The notes under the pieces are model-generated. The model saw nothing but the letters and a program-made list of their open reading frames with translations, was not told the origin of the DNA and did not search any database. The position numbers and the translations under genes are program-made. From Stagonosporopsis chrysanthemi (lineage: Eukaryota > Ascomycota > Dothideomycetes > Pleosporales > Didymellaceae), in contig JAFISE010000187.1 of assembly GCA_022560025.1 (NCBI GenBank), forward strand, positions 1 through 58,825: a stretch of DNA of 58,825 nucleotides, in the 5' to 3' direction. Position 1 is the stretch's first letter. Every line of letters begins with the position of its first letter. Shown one piece after another: positions 1-11,035 of this stretch.

Positions 1-95
<95 letters not shown>
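1..95. repeat. Poly-G run at the left contig end
   Basis: Ninety-five consecutive G residues open the window. The right end is a matching run of 99 C, so both ends read as poly-C when followed outward. This is most simply an assembly artefact (poly-G reads from two-colour chemistry joining at a C-rich end) rather than chromosome sequence. It cuts the first gene. Confidence 0.85.
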
Positions 96-98
<3 letters not shown>

Positions 99-2172
99 GG
101 GAATGTAGGTTTGGGGCGTGCGGGAGACGTACCGGAGATGAATTGCGAGAGCCACTCTGCGCCAACTTCTTTGCCCTTGGCGCCGCCAAAGTTGTAGGGA
201 TCCCACAGCACGGTGACGACGGTGCCGGAGTTGTTGCCGGGGTGGACGGTGCTGTTCTCGACTGTGGCTGATCCAATGAGCGTCCCGTTCACGAGGACGT
301 TGATGTTGAAGTACGGGATGGTGGCGGTGTAGTTTGTAGGGTTGGTGAAGTTGGACTTCATCTGCAGGGTGATGGAGGTAGGCGACGTATCGACAATCGC
401 CATGTCGCCGACCTTCAGGTTCAGGCGTTCCATGGGCGACTTGCCGTCGCCTGTGCCGTTGTGGTCTTTGCCGCTGCGGATGGCTGGAGCACACGCATTA
501 GCAACTGCCGCTCAAGCGAAACGCAAGGATCACGAACTAGGTCACTAACGTTTGACAGGCACAGTGCCCGCGGCGGGGATGCCTCGGATCGCAAGCTTGC
601 CCATGGGTGTGTCGACGCCGACGCCAACGGTGGCCTTCATGTCCATGTTGATGGGCTTGCCGCCGAAGATGAGAGCCTGGACGACCTCGCTGAACAGATT
701 GTCGTCCTGGATCTCGATGGGGGCCTTTTCAATCTCAGACTGCACCAGCAGAGACGGACCGTCTCCGCCGTGGGGTTCGATTCTTGTCGAGTTGGCGTGC
801 TGCCACTTGTCGAGCTTCATCTTGCCGAGCAGCTTCTTCTTGTAGAAAATGTCGGCGTCGGCCTTGATCTGGTTGACGTCGAGAGGGAAGTTCATCTCGT
901 TGGGGAGTCCAATGTCGACCTTGACGGTGGCCGAGATGGTGGGATTTGACTCGGGCGTGCCCGGCTCGGCCCAAGGACTCGGCAGAGAGAAGTGCATGTC
1001 GGCCATGGAGAAGTTCTTGATCATGTTGCCCATCTCCTTGCCGGCGAACGGTACCGGGACGGTCATGTCCTTGAGCAGATCCCGGGCCCAGTCGGGTGTT
1101 GCGGGATCGGGGAATCGGCAGCAGTTGATGTAGATGGTGGCGTCTTCTCCCTTGATGTAGTCGCCGATGAAAGCGTCGAGAGGTGATTTTGCAGAGTCGG
1201 GGCAGACTCTGACCAGCGGGTCTGCGAGCTTCTCGACATTACCCGTAACGTTGACGTTGATGTCGGTCTTGGGCCGGATGTGCAGCTCGGGGGTCTCGGC
1301 GGTGCCGACCTTGAGATGCTGGTCCGAGGGGGAGCAGCCGTCGATCAGCACGTCGACGGCGACAGGCGGGACGTCCAGCGAGACGGGAGGGAAGGTGTTT
1401 TTGATCAGGATGGAAGCGTCGGCGCCCAGGCCGTGACGTCCGTGGTCGGCCTCGCGGAGGTTGAGCTTGGTGATGTTGTACCTGGGCAGGGCCGGCACGT
1501 CGCCGCTGTGCAAGACCATGGTCTGCTCGACCGTCTGCTTGCCGAGCCTGATCAGGCCAGAGCGGACGGGCACGGCAGCCCTGGCGCGCAGACGCATCTG
1601 CTTGAGGCGGCCTTGGATGTAGTCGTGGGCGACGCTGCGGATGCCGTCGGGCGAGCCCGGCTCGACGACGGCGACCAGCGAGATGCGGGTGGTGTGGCCG
1701 TTCCTGATGTTGACCTTGATGCCGGGGATGCTGGCGGTGCCGACCAGGACGTCCCCGTACTCGGGCAGGTACACCTCAGCGTCCATGGCGCCCGTCTCGG
1801 CCTCGCGGGCGAACCAGGTGCCGAGGCGGCCGATGGTGCGCACGCTCTGCTTGCTGACGCGGGCGGCGTCCATGGAGAAGTCGCCCTCGATGTGCACGCG
1901 GGCGCCGTGGTCGGTCAGGCCGTCGAGGGCCAGCTGGGTGGGGTGGAAGGCGGCGGCCTGCAGGGCGTACTCCTCGATGCCCTCGCTGGCCAGGAAGCCG
2001 AGCATGATGGCGACGGCGACCAGACACAGCGCGACGAGGGCGAGGATGCTGGGCCAGCGGCGCTTCCAGGCGGGCGTCTTGCCGGCGCCCGACGAGGCGC
2101 TCAGCGAGCGCAGCAGGCGGGTCTGGGCGGGGGAGCGCAGCTCGTCGGGGCGGTCCCCATGGTCGCTGCGGT

Positions 2173-2203
<31 letters not shown>

Positions 2204-2335
2204 CAATGGCGTCTCCTCTGTGGTGCGGCTCGACGTCTGCGAGCGGCGTGAGCGCGACGAGCGGGTCGACTTCTGCGAGGTCGGGCGCGAGCTGGGCGTG
2301 TGGGAAGAGCCCCACGGGCCGTCGGGCGTGTCCAT
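96..2335 (-). CDS. Tag1-like (YLR173W/DUF3712 type) vacuolar membrane protein, 3'-truncated
   Basis: Partial gene: exon 1 is 550..2335 and exon 2 runs from 483 into the contig edge. Intron 484..549 has GTTAGT, a TGCTAAT branch site and CAG; splicing keeps the frame and replaces the stop at the end of exon 1. A second donor (GTACGT) lies just before the edge, so the break is probably inside an intron. The protein has a Ser/Arg-rich cytoplasmic N-terminus, an acidic dileucine signal (EETPLL, about residues 40-45), nine alanines, one transmembrane helix (about 94-115) and a long lumenal region with several N-glycosylation sequons, for example NFT, NYT and NGT in exon 2. This is the layout of the fungal family that includes yeast Tag1, a vacuolar protein linked to ending autophagy. 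The family call is from recognition, without a search. It is divergent from the OTC gene, 380 bp apart. Confidence 0.72.
2174..2200. repeat. CGG/GCC trinucleotide microsatellite
   Basis: About nine CGG units lie inside the first exon of the Tag1-like gene. On the coding strand they give the polyalanine run just after the EETPLL motif. Slippage here would change the run length without shifting the frame. Confidence 0.85.
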
Positions 2336-2715
2336 GGCGGTGCAGCAAGCAGCAAGCGGCGGCGGCGGGCGGTGGGCGGCGGGCGGCGGGCGATGGCTCT
2401 AGGTGGGCATCTGGTGGGCAGGAGAGAGTAGGACGGCGTCCAGGCTGCTGACGACGCCCGCGGGCAGTCCTGACGTCTGCTCAACGACGTGCCGAGCGCA
2501 CAGCCACGCCAATCAGCGGCCGCTTCCGCTTATCGCCTGCCGGGCTGGAGCTACCCCAGACTCCGCCGACTCCACCCAAAAAAAGACGGCCGTGACACAG
2601 ACAGGGCGCGCTGCTCTGACTCTGCCGCCCGCCCGTCTCGCCCCGTAGAGCCTCCATCCGCACTCGCAGCGCTCCCTTTCTCTCCCCCCGACGCGCCCAC
2701 CCCCAATTGGCCGCC
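2336..2715. promoter_or_regulatory. Bidirectional promoter between the Tag1-like gene and OTC
   Basis: A 380 bp interval between two divergent start codons, GC-rich and pyrimidine-rich toward the OTC gene. It contains TGACTC at 2617..2622, the core of the Gcn4/CpcA (cross-pathway control) element. No TATA box stands out. Confidence 0.6.
2617..2622 (+). promoter_or_regulatory. Possible CpcA/Gcn4 (CPRE) site upstream of OTC
   Basis: The hexamer TGACTC lies 94 bp before the OTC start codon. It is the core of the amino-acid starvation element, and arginine genes are known cross-pathway control targets in ascomycetes. The full palindrome TGACTCA is not present (the next base is T). A hexamer can occur by chance in 380 bp. 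Confidence 0.4.
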
Positions 2716-3860
2716 ATGCTCGCCCTCCGCCCCGCGTCCCGAGCTGCGCGCAGCGTCCGCCCGCGCCCGTCTCGCAGCTACAGCCTGTCGACGTACATGC
2801 CCTCGTCCGGTACGCAGACGTCGCCCTTTGCGCCGCGCCACCTGCTCTCCATCGCCGACCTCACGCCCGCCGAGCTGACGACGCTGGTGCGCAATGCCGG
2901 CGCCCACAAGCACACCATCAAGGCCACGGGCGAGGTCCCGCTCAGCCTGCGCCAGTCGCTCGCCGGCCGCACCGTCGCCATGACCTTCAGCAAGCGCAGC
3001 ACCCGCACCCGCGTGTCGACCGAGGGCGCCATCTCTGCCCTCGGCGCCTCGCCCATGTTCCTCGGCAAGGACGACATCCAGCTGGGCGTGGGTCGCGCCT
3101 CTTCATATTTTCTGACTGCACTGACACGGCCCAGGTCAACGAGTCGCTCTATGACACCTCGGTCGTCCTCTCCTCCATGACCTCGGCCATCGTCGCCCGC
3201 GTCGGCCCCCACAGCGACGTCGCCACCCTCGCCAAGCACTCGTCCGTCCCCGTCATCAACGCCCTCTCCGACCTCTACCACCCCATGCAGATCATCGCCG
3301 ACCTGCTCACCATCAGCGAGTCGCACCCCTCGGCCTCGCCCACCTCGCTCGGCCTCGAGGGCCTCAACGTCGCCTGGATCGGCGACGCCAACAACGTCCT
3401 GTTCGACCTGGCCATCGGCTGCGTCAAGCTCGGCATCAACATCTCCGTCGCCACACCCCCCGGCTACGAGATCCCCCAGGCCATGCGCGACGTCATCGCC
3501 CACGCCGCCCAGACCGCGCCCCACGCCGGCCGCCTGACCGAGACCACCGTGCCCGAGGACGCTGCCCGCGCCGCCGACATCCTCGTCACCGACACGTGGG
3601 TGTCCATGGGCCAGGAGGAGGAGGCCGCCAAGCGCCTCAAAGCCTTTGCCGGGTTCCAAATCACCGCCGACCTGGCCAAGCGCGCGGGCGCAAACGACAA
3701 GTGGGAGTTTATGCACTGTCTGCCGCGCCACCCGGAGGAGGTCAGCGACGAGGTTTTCTACGGCCCGCGCAGCGTCGTGTTCCGCGAGGCCGAGAACAGG
3801 CTGTGGAGTGCGCTGAGCGTGCTCGAGGCGTTTGTCGTGAACAAGGGGCGTATTGGGTGA
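2716..3860 (+). CDS. argB: Ornithine carbamoyltransferase, mitochondrial precursor
   Basis: Converts carbamoyl phosphate and ornithine to citrulline in the mitochondrial matrix (arginine synthesis). There are two exons, 2716..3087 and 3135..3860, with a 47 nt GT-AG intron; splicing joins QLG to VNESLYDT and gives 365 residues, a normal length. An Arg/Ser-rich, acid-free N-terminus (about 1-25) fits a matrix presequence. Visible motifs are the carbamoyl-phosphate loop STRTR (95-99), HPMQ (173-176), the SMG-loop region DTWVSMG (277-283) and the ornithine/carbamoyl-phosphate motif HCLPRH (318-323). All catalytic motifs are intact. The ATG at 2716 is the first in frame. It is convergent with the AFG1-type gene, 205 bp apart. 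Called argB in Aspergillus and ARG3 in yeast. Confidence 0.97.
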
Positions 3861-4065
3861 CTGGATCCGTGGTTTGAGTAGGGTAGTTTGACATGTATGT
3901 ATATACACACTCGACACAGTAGCAGCGCAGAGTAGTCCGCTATATAACAAATTTTTATCTTCGCCTTATCCATGACTAGCCCCACAGCAAAAGCTCCTCG
4001 AACAAAACACCTCATGCCAGGCTATACAAGTTCTTTGAATACACCGCGCCATAGCTATCCCACTC

Positions 4066-6504
4066 TCATTCACTTCCTCCTCCCCCCTTCCTCCCTTTCC
4101 CCTCCCCCCTCCTCTCCCCCAACCCCCCAACCCCCCTCCCCCACACCCCCGCCTTCCTCCCCCACCGCGCAACCCCCCACGCATGCACCTCGCTAAACCT
4201 CGGCGGCGGCTCTGCGGTACTGCGAAACGGGGATGCGCCGTGCGGGAACATTTTCTCCATCTCCTCGTCGCTAAAGACGGTGTTGTCTTTGGGGATGTCG
4301 GGGGGGGATGGGGAAGAGGAAGGGGATGGGGAGGAAGGGGGGCGCGTGGGTTTGGAGCGGACGACGGGTGGAGAGGAGGGGAGGAGGCGGATGTCGGTCT
4401 GCGGGAGGATGGCGGTGTTGGGCGGGATGGCGGGGGATGAAGAAGAGGGAGAGGGGGAGGCACCGAGGGGGAGGGGGGCGCGCTCCCAGTGTCTGCTCTC
4501 GGCGGGCAGCGGACGCCACCACCGCGCACGCTCTTCACCCTCTGCACCCACGGCACCCTCTACACCCACGCTGCTCGTCCCGCTCGCCCCGCTCGCCCGC
4601 TCCCACCACCGCCCCGAACACATCTCCCACACCCTGCTCTGCGCTCGCTTCACCGCAAACACCTCATCCTCGCCCGTCAGCCCGCGCACGTTTGCGAAAT
4701 TCGGCCTCTTGCTCGCCCCCGCCTCCACCCCCGCCATACTCTCCCTCACCCTCGCCTCTTCTTCCCCGTAGTCGCTCTCGCTCCGCCCGGCCTGGCGGCG
4801 CGCGCGATTCGGCGGGTCGTCTTCGAGCGCGTCGTCGGGCATGGGCCGCGTGTTTGAGTTGTACGAGGCGACGTTGGGGCGGAACGGGGAGGTCAGGTCC
4901 TGGTGGATCTCCGAGTACGTTTCGGCGTAGACGGCGTCCTCGGGCGTTGTTTCTGTTTCTTGTTGTTGGGCGCCTTTTGGAGCGGGGAAGAAGATGTCGT
5001 CTGGGGCCGCGGCAGCCGTCATGACAAGACGGCACCGCGCCTCGTACAGCGCGTCCAGCAGCGTGATCATGCGGCGCGCTTCGTGCTTGCGCTGGAACGT
5101 CAGCACCGGCACGTCGGTCACGATGAAGGTGTGGTAGCTGGAGGCGAGGGAGACGTAGTCGGCGGGGCCGAGGACCGCGCCGCACAGCTCGTCGAAGGTG
5201 AAGAAGGCGACGCCGGCGTGGTGCGCGGGGATCGTGACGGCGCGGCCGTAGACGGTGAGGGTTGCGGGCGTCCAGGGGATCGGGTAGGGGTGTGCGGTTG
5301 CGTGCTCGATGAGGGCGTTGAACGTCTCGGCGAACGAGGCCATTTCCTCAACGGTCGTGGGCTGGATGAGGTAGTTCTTGGGGAGTGTCACTTCGGTGGA
5401 TGCAGGCGTCTCGGTCTCGGTCATGGTCCGAGCCGGCAAGCCTGCAGACGCGATTGAAACAGCGTCCGATGCAGATTTACTCGTTCGAGCACCTCCGTCC
5501 TCCTCCATCTCGAGCTTGCGGTAGTCTTTCTTGCCCTCCATCTCCCAGACCTCGCATCTCGACTTCAGCAGTTCGAGGAATTGGAAGAACTCGCCCTTCT
5601 GCCCCGCCCCGTCATGTTTTGGACGAAACCCACTCATCCGGCTCGCCCAGCCAAGCTTGCTGAAAGCACCACCTGGCGCTGGCCTGGCGAACTCAACACC
5701 GGCCGCCTTGGCTAGCTCGTCGGGCATGCGATTGCTGGTCGCTATCAAGACGCCGCCAAGCTGGAAGAAGCTCGTCATCAGATTCGACAGGATCTTGCTC
5801 GCCACACGATCCGGAAACTGAAACTCATCGAGAAATAAAATCGGACTCGTCTCGATGAGATCGCGTGCCACAAGCAGCAGCGAGTACTCATCCTGGCCAT
5901 CGGCGGCCCTCGTCAACGCGCGGGACTTGCGAAGCTGCTCGAGCCGCGAAATCGTATGCAGCATGAACGTGTCAAAGTGCCAGCGCTTCTTCTTGCTGTT
6001 CGGCAGACACTCCTGGAACATGTCGATAAGCATGGACTTTCCGGTGCCGACCTCGCCGTGGAGCATCAGACCCTTTGGGCTCTGGAGAGCCATGGCTTGG
6101 TCGTGGTCAGTCAGTACACGCGTCAGTGCCCGCGAATCCCGCTGCTCTTTCTGGTTTACAATCGTCTTCCATATCCAGCTGCGGTCAAAGCTGCCCAGCT
6201 CGGCCGCTGCAGTGGACGGCGGCGGCGGGGCATCTTGGCCGGCGTTGACAGCCCGCGTCAGCTGGTTGAGACGTTTGGAGTATTCTACACGCGGTTCATA
6301 GTCTATGAGTTGGTCGTAGAGTTTTTGCAAGTGTACTATATCCTCGGTCAGTCATGTACCTCGTCTTGGCGCTCGCCAAATGGTAGACGTCATACAGGCC
6401 AGACGATGTTGTCCGGGGTCAGCACGAATTTGCTGTGTCGCTAGGAGACTCCTGTAAAGGACCAGAGGGTTCGTAATCGTGACACTTGTTCCATTGGGAG
6501 GCAT
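4066..6504 (-). CDS. AFG1: AFG1-family mitochondrial AAA ATPase (LACE1/AFG1-like)
   Basis: A P-loop ATPase of the inner mitochondrial membrane, implicated in turnover of misassembled respiratory-chain subunits. Exons are 6396..6504 and 4066..6335. The donor GTATGA at 6395 is preferred over GTACAT further down, because it gives RLA-L-HLQKLY, the sequence conserved in the family. The product is 792 residues. Walker A is GEVGTGKS (about 130-137), Walker B is ILFLDEFQ (about 202-209), and the sensor-like TSNRMPDEL follows. The second half carries long, probably disordered stretches rich in Pro, Ser, Glu and Arg. A conserved-looking block (MFPHGASPFR) precedes a Gly/Arg/Lys tail encoded by a strongly purine-biased strand. 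Yeast Afg1 is about 510 residues, so most of the extra length is in these inserts. Confidence 0.93.
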
Positions 6505-6764
6505 TTGGGAGACATGAGGGAAAGATGAGATGCTGGACTCGCAGCGACGTGCAGGACATGGATCTGATTCTAGTCCTGATTTGGACTTAGTGCGTTCGAT
6601 CTGATAATCGACAGGACCTCGGAAGTGGAGCGCTTCAGCGCGTCTTGATGCGTTCAACTAGAAAAATGGTGACTTTGATTGCTGTGGCTTCTATACAAAG
6701 TCTCTGTACGCCAAACGCCGCTTCATGCATTGGTATCCTGGTATCGTGATGATGGAAAAGAAGC
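6505..6764. other. Intergenic region between TRAPPC2L and AFG1-type genes
   Basis: 260 bp between two genes transcribed in the same (minus) direction. It must hold the 3' end of the TRAPPC2L transcript and the AFG1 promoter. No specific motif is recognised. Confidence 0.5.
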
Positions 6765-7442
6765 TCAGATGTTGGTGACACCGGGCACCCAAGCTTCTGC
6801 AATTCGCTTGACTTCCTGGATGAAACTGCGGCTCGTGATCTGTGTCGAGCCGATCTTCTGCTCGGCATCTGCTTGAACTGGCGAGTGCTCGTCCGGGTTG
6901 TAGAACGGGTTCCGCAGCAGCTTGATGTATGCTGTCTGCAGTGCCCTGAACGCCTAAGGAAGTTCAGCATTGCAAGCACGGTAGAAATGAAATGAAATCA
7001 GCTTACTGGCTTCAAATCTGCATCTCGTAACCCTACCGCCGTCGCGGCCTTGCTGTCCAGTGCGGTAGCTGGTCTCCCCTCCATGTCCACCACGACGACA
7101 ATCTTGACGCCAGTGTTGGTCAGCCATCCATACATAGCCAGTCTCTCATCAACTGCTTGGAGAAGTCCGAAGTCCTGGTCCACTGTCTTGTACGGAAGGC
7201 GAGCCTCGAAGATATCGAGACATGACGACAGCAGGAACTGGAACTCCAGAGGAGCTCGTTCGTCCGCCGGAAAGAGCGAAATGTGTAATGGGTTGTTCTG
7301 GGGTAAACGTTCAGCTAGATGCTCGCGCAACCCATTGCTGTCGCGCTCAAGTTCAAGATGCTACACCGTGGCCCCTGGAAGGAATACTCACGTGCTTGCC
7401 GATGTAGCCAATGCAGCAAATCGAGGGCACTCTACTCGTCAT
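6765..7442 (-). CDS. TCA17: TRAPP complex subunit TRAPPC2L / Tca17 homologue
   Basis: A sedlin-fold subunit of the TRAPP tethering complex acting at the Golgi. Three exons: 7392..7442, 7007..7297 and 6765..6953. Introns of 94 and 53 nt have GTGAGT/CAG and GTAAGC/TAG borders. The product is 176 residues (human TRAPPC2L about 140). The first exon encodes a short start ending IGYIGKH, which continues into NNPLHISLF; VYGYVT-like (MYGWLTNTGVKIVVVVD) and RNPFYNPD blocks follow, both hallmarks of the TRAPPC2L branch rather than of TRAPPC2 itself. A basic/acidic insert lies before the C-terminal helix. It shares a 257 bp promoter region with the complex I gene on the opposite strand. Confidence 0.9.
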
Positions 7443-7699
7443 ATTTGCAAACCTACGGGCAGTGTGATTGAAGCAGTGCTTTCGCCGGACCCTGATGTCA
7501 CGGGTTTGATGGTGCAGGCTGGCCGGGGTAGTTGAGGCGATTGTGATCTGAAGCTCGACCTATCAGGGCACGGAAGGAGTAAGCGGCGCACTTGGCGAAG
7601 GAAAGTGACGACTGCATCGCGACAACACCACTCACGAACGCCACCCCACGCCGACTCTCCACTCCTCCCCGGACACGCTCCTTGCTACTCGTCGCCAAT
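7443..7699. promoter_or_regulatory. Bidirectional promoter, TRAPPC2L and complex I PSST genes
   Basis: Only 257 bp separate the two divergent start codons, so the promoters and both 5' leaders must overlap or abut. The side toward the complex I gene is C-rich. No TATA box or clear activator site was recognised. Confidence 0.6.
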
Positions 7700-8523
7700 A
7701 TGCTGTCGACAACACGGTACGGAGCCTCAATGGCTCTGCGAGGTGAGTCGCCGCTGCCCCGAGAGCTGCCGTCGCCTCGGAGCTAATTTCTGGCTAGCCA
7801 AACCCACGACCGCCCTTCTGCCATTCCGCGCCGGAAGCGCTGCCTTCCTTTCGTCGAGCTCCGCCAACAATGCGACGACGATGAAGAGCCCCGCCACCAT
7901 TCCTGGCAACCCCGGAACACCGCCCCCGATGAAGCAGGCCCGCCGCGAGGTGCCGTTGCCCAGCCAGGAGGGGAAGAAGGGTGCCATGCAGTATGCGCTG
8001 TACGTGTTGTCCCTGGGAGGAAAAGACAGAAGTGTCAATTGTGGTAGCAATAGCGCTAACGCGTTGGAACAGGACCACCCTTGACCAAGTCGCCAACTGG
8101 GCGCGTCAGAGCTCCCTCTGGCCCATGACCTTCGGTCTTGCCTGCTGCGCCGTCGAGATGATGCACCTGTCCACCCCACGTTACGATCAGGATCGTCTCG
8201 GTATTATTTTCCGTGCCTCGCCACGTCAGTCCGATGTCATGATCGTTGCCGGAACCCTCACAAACAAGATGGCTCCGGCTTTGCGACAGGTGTACGACCA
8301 GATGCCCGATCCCCGATGGGTCATCTCCATGGGCAGCTGCGCGAACGGAGGCGGATACTACCACTACAGCTACTCGGTCACAAGAGGCTGCGACAGGATT
8401 GTGCCGGTTGACATCTACGTCCCCGGGTGCCCGCCCACCGCCGAGGCACTCATGTACGGTATTTTCCAGCTGCAGAAGAAGATGAGGCATACCAAGATCA
8501 CAAGGATGTGGTACAGGAAGTAG
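7700..8523 (+). CDS. NADH:ubiquinone oxidoreductase 20 kDa subunit (PSST/NDUFS7)
   Basis: A core complex I subunit carrying iron-sulfur cluster N2 next to the ubiquinone site. Exons are 7700..7742, 7798..7999 and 8073..8523; introns of 55 and 73 nt, the second with a GCTAACG branch site. The product is 231 residues. The first two exons encode a presequence rich in Arg, Ser and Ala; the mature core begins near QEGKKGAMQYALTTLDQVANWARQ (shown across the splice). Cluster ligands are visible: the adjacent cysteines in GLACCAVEMM, the cysteine in MGSCANGGG and that in VPGCPPT. Equivalent to Neurospora nuo19.3 and bacterial NuoB. The catalytic core shows no change. Confidence 0.97.
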
Positions 8524-8700
8524 AATTGCAGTGTGCTTGGGCAGGGATCAGGAAGTCATTTTGCATGCGGGCCAGAGCCATCAGTTTCTTTTGTCTGTAC
8601 AAATCAAATCCAGTACACCATGTTGAAAGCAGCACTCATTCTCGAGGGAGCATTATTACGTCTAACCTTCTAGAAGCTCTATATGCACACTTGCAGCACT

Positions 8701-9796
8701 CTACGCCGACTCTCCAAGGCCAAACATCTTGATTGAGTTGTTCCATGCAGCCTCACACACCTCTTCCACAGTGATATCCTTGATCTGCGCAATCGCGTAA
8801 GCGACGTGTGGGATAGTGGCAGGCTCGTTCCGCCCCTTGACCATGGCGCCCTTGACAAACTTCTCCTTCTTAACAGCCTTGGGTAGAGGCGGCGCGTCCT
8901 TGAGGAATTTCGCCGATGCATGACTGGGCCGCATTTCGCACTTGGACGAGTTAGTGACGAGAGGGCTATCGCATGAGTGATAAGCTTACCCAAGGCCCGT
9001 CTGTCTCAATCTGCAAACGCTCGAGCGGTATCTGCCTCACGACATCGATGTTCTCATCCGCTGCCAAAAATCAGCTGCAACATCATCAGAGACACAGGCA
9101 CCAAACTTACTCTTCATGCTGCATCCATTGACCCCAACATCAAGCCCCAACTCCACCAGCCTCTGCATCTCCTCCACCGTCCCCGTGAAACTATGCACCA
9201 ACCCCCTCTTCGGCAACTGCTCCAACCTCGCCTTCAACAGCCTCTCAAAATCCTCGCTCGCCGCGCGCGAATGCAGAAACAGCGGGAGCTGCACCTGCAC
9301 CGCGATCTCGAGCTGGGCCTCAAAGTGCTTGAGCTGCTGCTCCTTGGGCGTCAAAAACAGGCGATCGTAGTCGAGTCCAAACTCGCCAAACGCAACCGCG
9401 TGGCCCGACGCCTTGGCCTCGGTCGCAAGCTCCCTGAGCGCGTCGAGCAGCTTCGACGGCCCGCCGGGGTACTCGTCGAACTGCTTGGCCGAGCAGGGGT
9501 GCACGCCGACAGTTGCGTAGCAGAGGCCTGGATGCGCTTTTGAGATTTCAATGGCGTGTTTGGATTCGGCCAGGTCGGAGCCTGTGACCATGAATTTCTT
9601 GCAGCCGGCGTCTAGCGCGCGCTGGATAATGTCTTCAAAGTCATCGTCGTGGCGCTGTTTGTCGTGGTAGATGCCTCGGAAGATGGGGTCTGTGAAGTTG
9701 ATGCCGATCTGGTGGTGGTGAGTAAGTGGTTGGGCGTGAATGGAAACATTGCAGACCAACATCGATATATTTGAGTTTACTGGATTCTTCAGCCAT
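8701..9796 (-). CDS. TatD-family metal-dependent DNase (TATDN1-like)
   Basis: An amidohydrolase-fold nuclease with 3'-5' exonuclease activity in characterised relatives. Four exons: 9761..9796, 9111..9708, 8990..9060 and 8701..8940; introns 52, 50 and 49 nt. The product is 314 residues. The short first exon (ending KYID) joins IGINFTDPIFRGIYH, the eukaryotic TATDN1 form in which the N-terminal HxH of bacterial TatD is replaced. Metal-site and active-site blocks seen are the glutamate in AFGEFGLDYDR, the histidines in LFLHSR and LVHSFTG, and the aspartate in IETDGPW. The donor of intron 1 (GTTGGT) is weak but frame and homology require it. Convergent with the complex I gene, 177 bp apart. Confidence 0.93.
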
Positions 9797-10321
9797 GTCG
9801 GTTGGATTGGAATATCTTGAGCTACTGAACGAGAGGGATTCTTGAAAATGGTCAGCTTTTGGAGGTCAAGAGGGTGGTTTTATTTGTACTTGAAAAGTTG
9901 TTCGCGAACTTGTCAAGCGACAGAAGCGGGCGCTGGAGAGATGTTCTACAGAAGAAGTTCTTTGAAAAAACCGCAGTGCTATAAGTACCTTTTGCTCGCA
10001 CAGCCCTCGAAAACATATGTGTCAGTTGAAGAAATGTAGTCACTGCGTCATGTTCAGTGTCAGGCACATCGATATGCCACTAGTCTCAATGCGGTCTAGC
10101 TCGAGCTTCAGCCTCCAAGAGACGTGCAGACACGAGCTCATCGACCATTATCACCAACTGCGCACGCAACCTTGGCTCGTCTACTCTGTTTGACTCAGAG
10201 CTGCGTAGCCGTGAGTCACTATACTGACTCCATCCCGAACAAAGTGTAGACGCCATCCTGGAGAAGATCGGAGCCTTGCCTAATTGATCTGGCGTGCGGC
10301 GTCGGTTGCACAACCTCTATC
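9797..10321. promoter_or_regulatory. Divergent upstream region, TatD and Vfa1 genes
   Basis: 525 bp between two divergent start codons. Only short shadow reading frames are present and no known motif was recognised. Confidence 0.5.
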
Positions 10322-11035
10322 ATGTCGAAAGCACCGTTCGAGAACACTTGGTATCATAGAAAGGTGGCAGAAAATGCTACCAAGCCGTGCAACATCTGTT
10401 ACAAGCCTACATCGAGTGTCTTGATAACACCAAATAATAAGGTACGATGCGTTGCCGTGCAAGGCGTGAACCGATGTTCATGGTGACTTAGGATTTCTTC
10501 TACGTATGTGTCGGCCATCTAAACGATCGAGGGTTTTGCCAGCCCGATGCCGATGAAGCTGCTGAGATCACAGAGCGCAAGAAAAAAGAGGACATGGACC
10601 GCGAGATTGAGAAAGTGAAGAAAGAGTACGAAGAGAAGCAGAGACTCAAGAAGGAAAAGCGGAAAGCCAAAGACAAGGATAAGGATAAGGAGACAAAGTC
10701 GGCTGAAGAAGAGGAAGACAAGAAGGATGAGAAAGCCAAGGACGAAAAGGTACGTCTTTTTCACAACGCAGCGTAGAAAAGCTGATAGAAGCATAGATCA
10801 AGGAGCTCTCGAAGTCGAGTGATGCATCCTCAAGCGAACCTGCTGCTCGCATCTACCATCTCAGCAAGTAAGCGCCTCTTCCCTGGAGCATGGCGACTAC
10901 ACACTCACGATCACCACCAGGTCCTTCTACCAGATGCGCCTTGACAAGCTTCGCAACGCGGAAATAGCAAAACGCAACCGCGAGAGGCTGCAGAACCCCG
11001 CAAACTTCCCCTCCGTCCCGAAAAACCTACCGTAG
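10322..11035 (+). CDS. VFA1: VPS4-associated protein 1 (Vfa1) homologue
   Basis: Vfa1 binds and stimulates the ESCRT ATPase Vps4 on endosomes. Four exons: 10322..10441, 10492..10749, 10797..10867 and 10921..11035; introns 50, 47 and 53 nt. The product is 187 residues. The N-terminus starts with FENTWYHRK and has two likely zinc-binding pairs, CNIC (about 23-26) and the cysteines of FYVCVGHLND and RGFCQP. The centre is a highly charged Lys/Glu coiled coil (about 60-125). The C-terminus has FYQMRLDKLRN, which matches the region that contacts the Vps4 MIT domain in yeast. Gene order and intron phases are clean. Family assigned by motif recognition. Confidence 0.9.

Noticed and set aside
92..101. 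TTAGGG next to the left end, suggesting a telomere
   Set aside because: There is only one copy, and it points inward; a left telomere would read CCCTAA on this strand. The flank is poly-G, not a repeat array.
1280..2251. 323-codon frame antisense to the Tag1-like gene
   Set aside because: Composition is Gly/Ala/Asp/Val-rich and mirrors codon bias of the real gene on the other strand.
2778..3950. 390-codon frame antisense to OTC
   Set aside because: It is a shadow of the GC-rich OTC codons, with low-complexity Val/Gly/Asp composition and no domain.
7498..7698. 66-codon frame in the TRAPPC2L/PSST promoter
   Set aside because: It lies wholly within the 257 bp divergent promoter and lacks any recognised domain.
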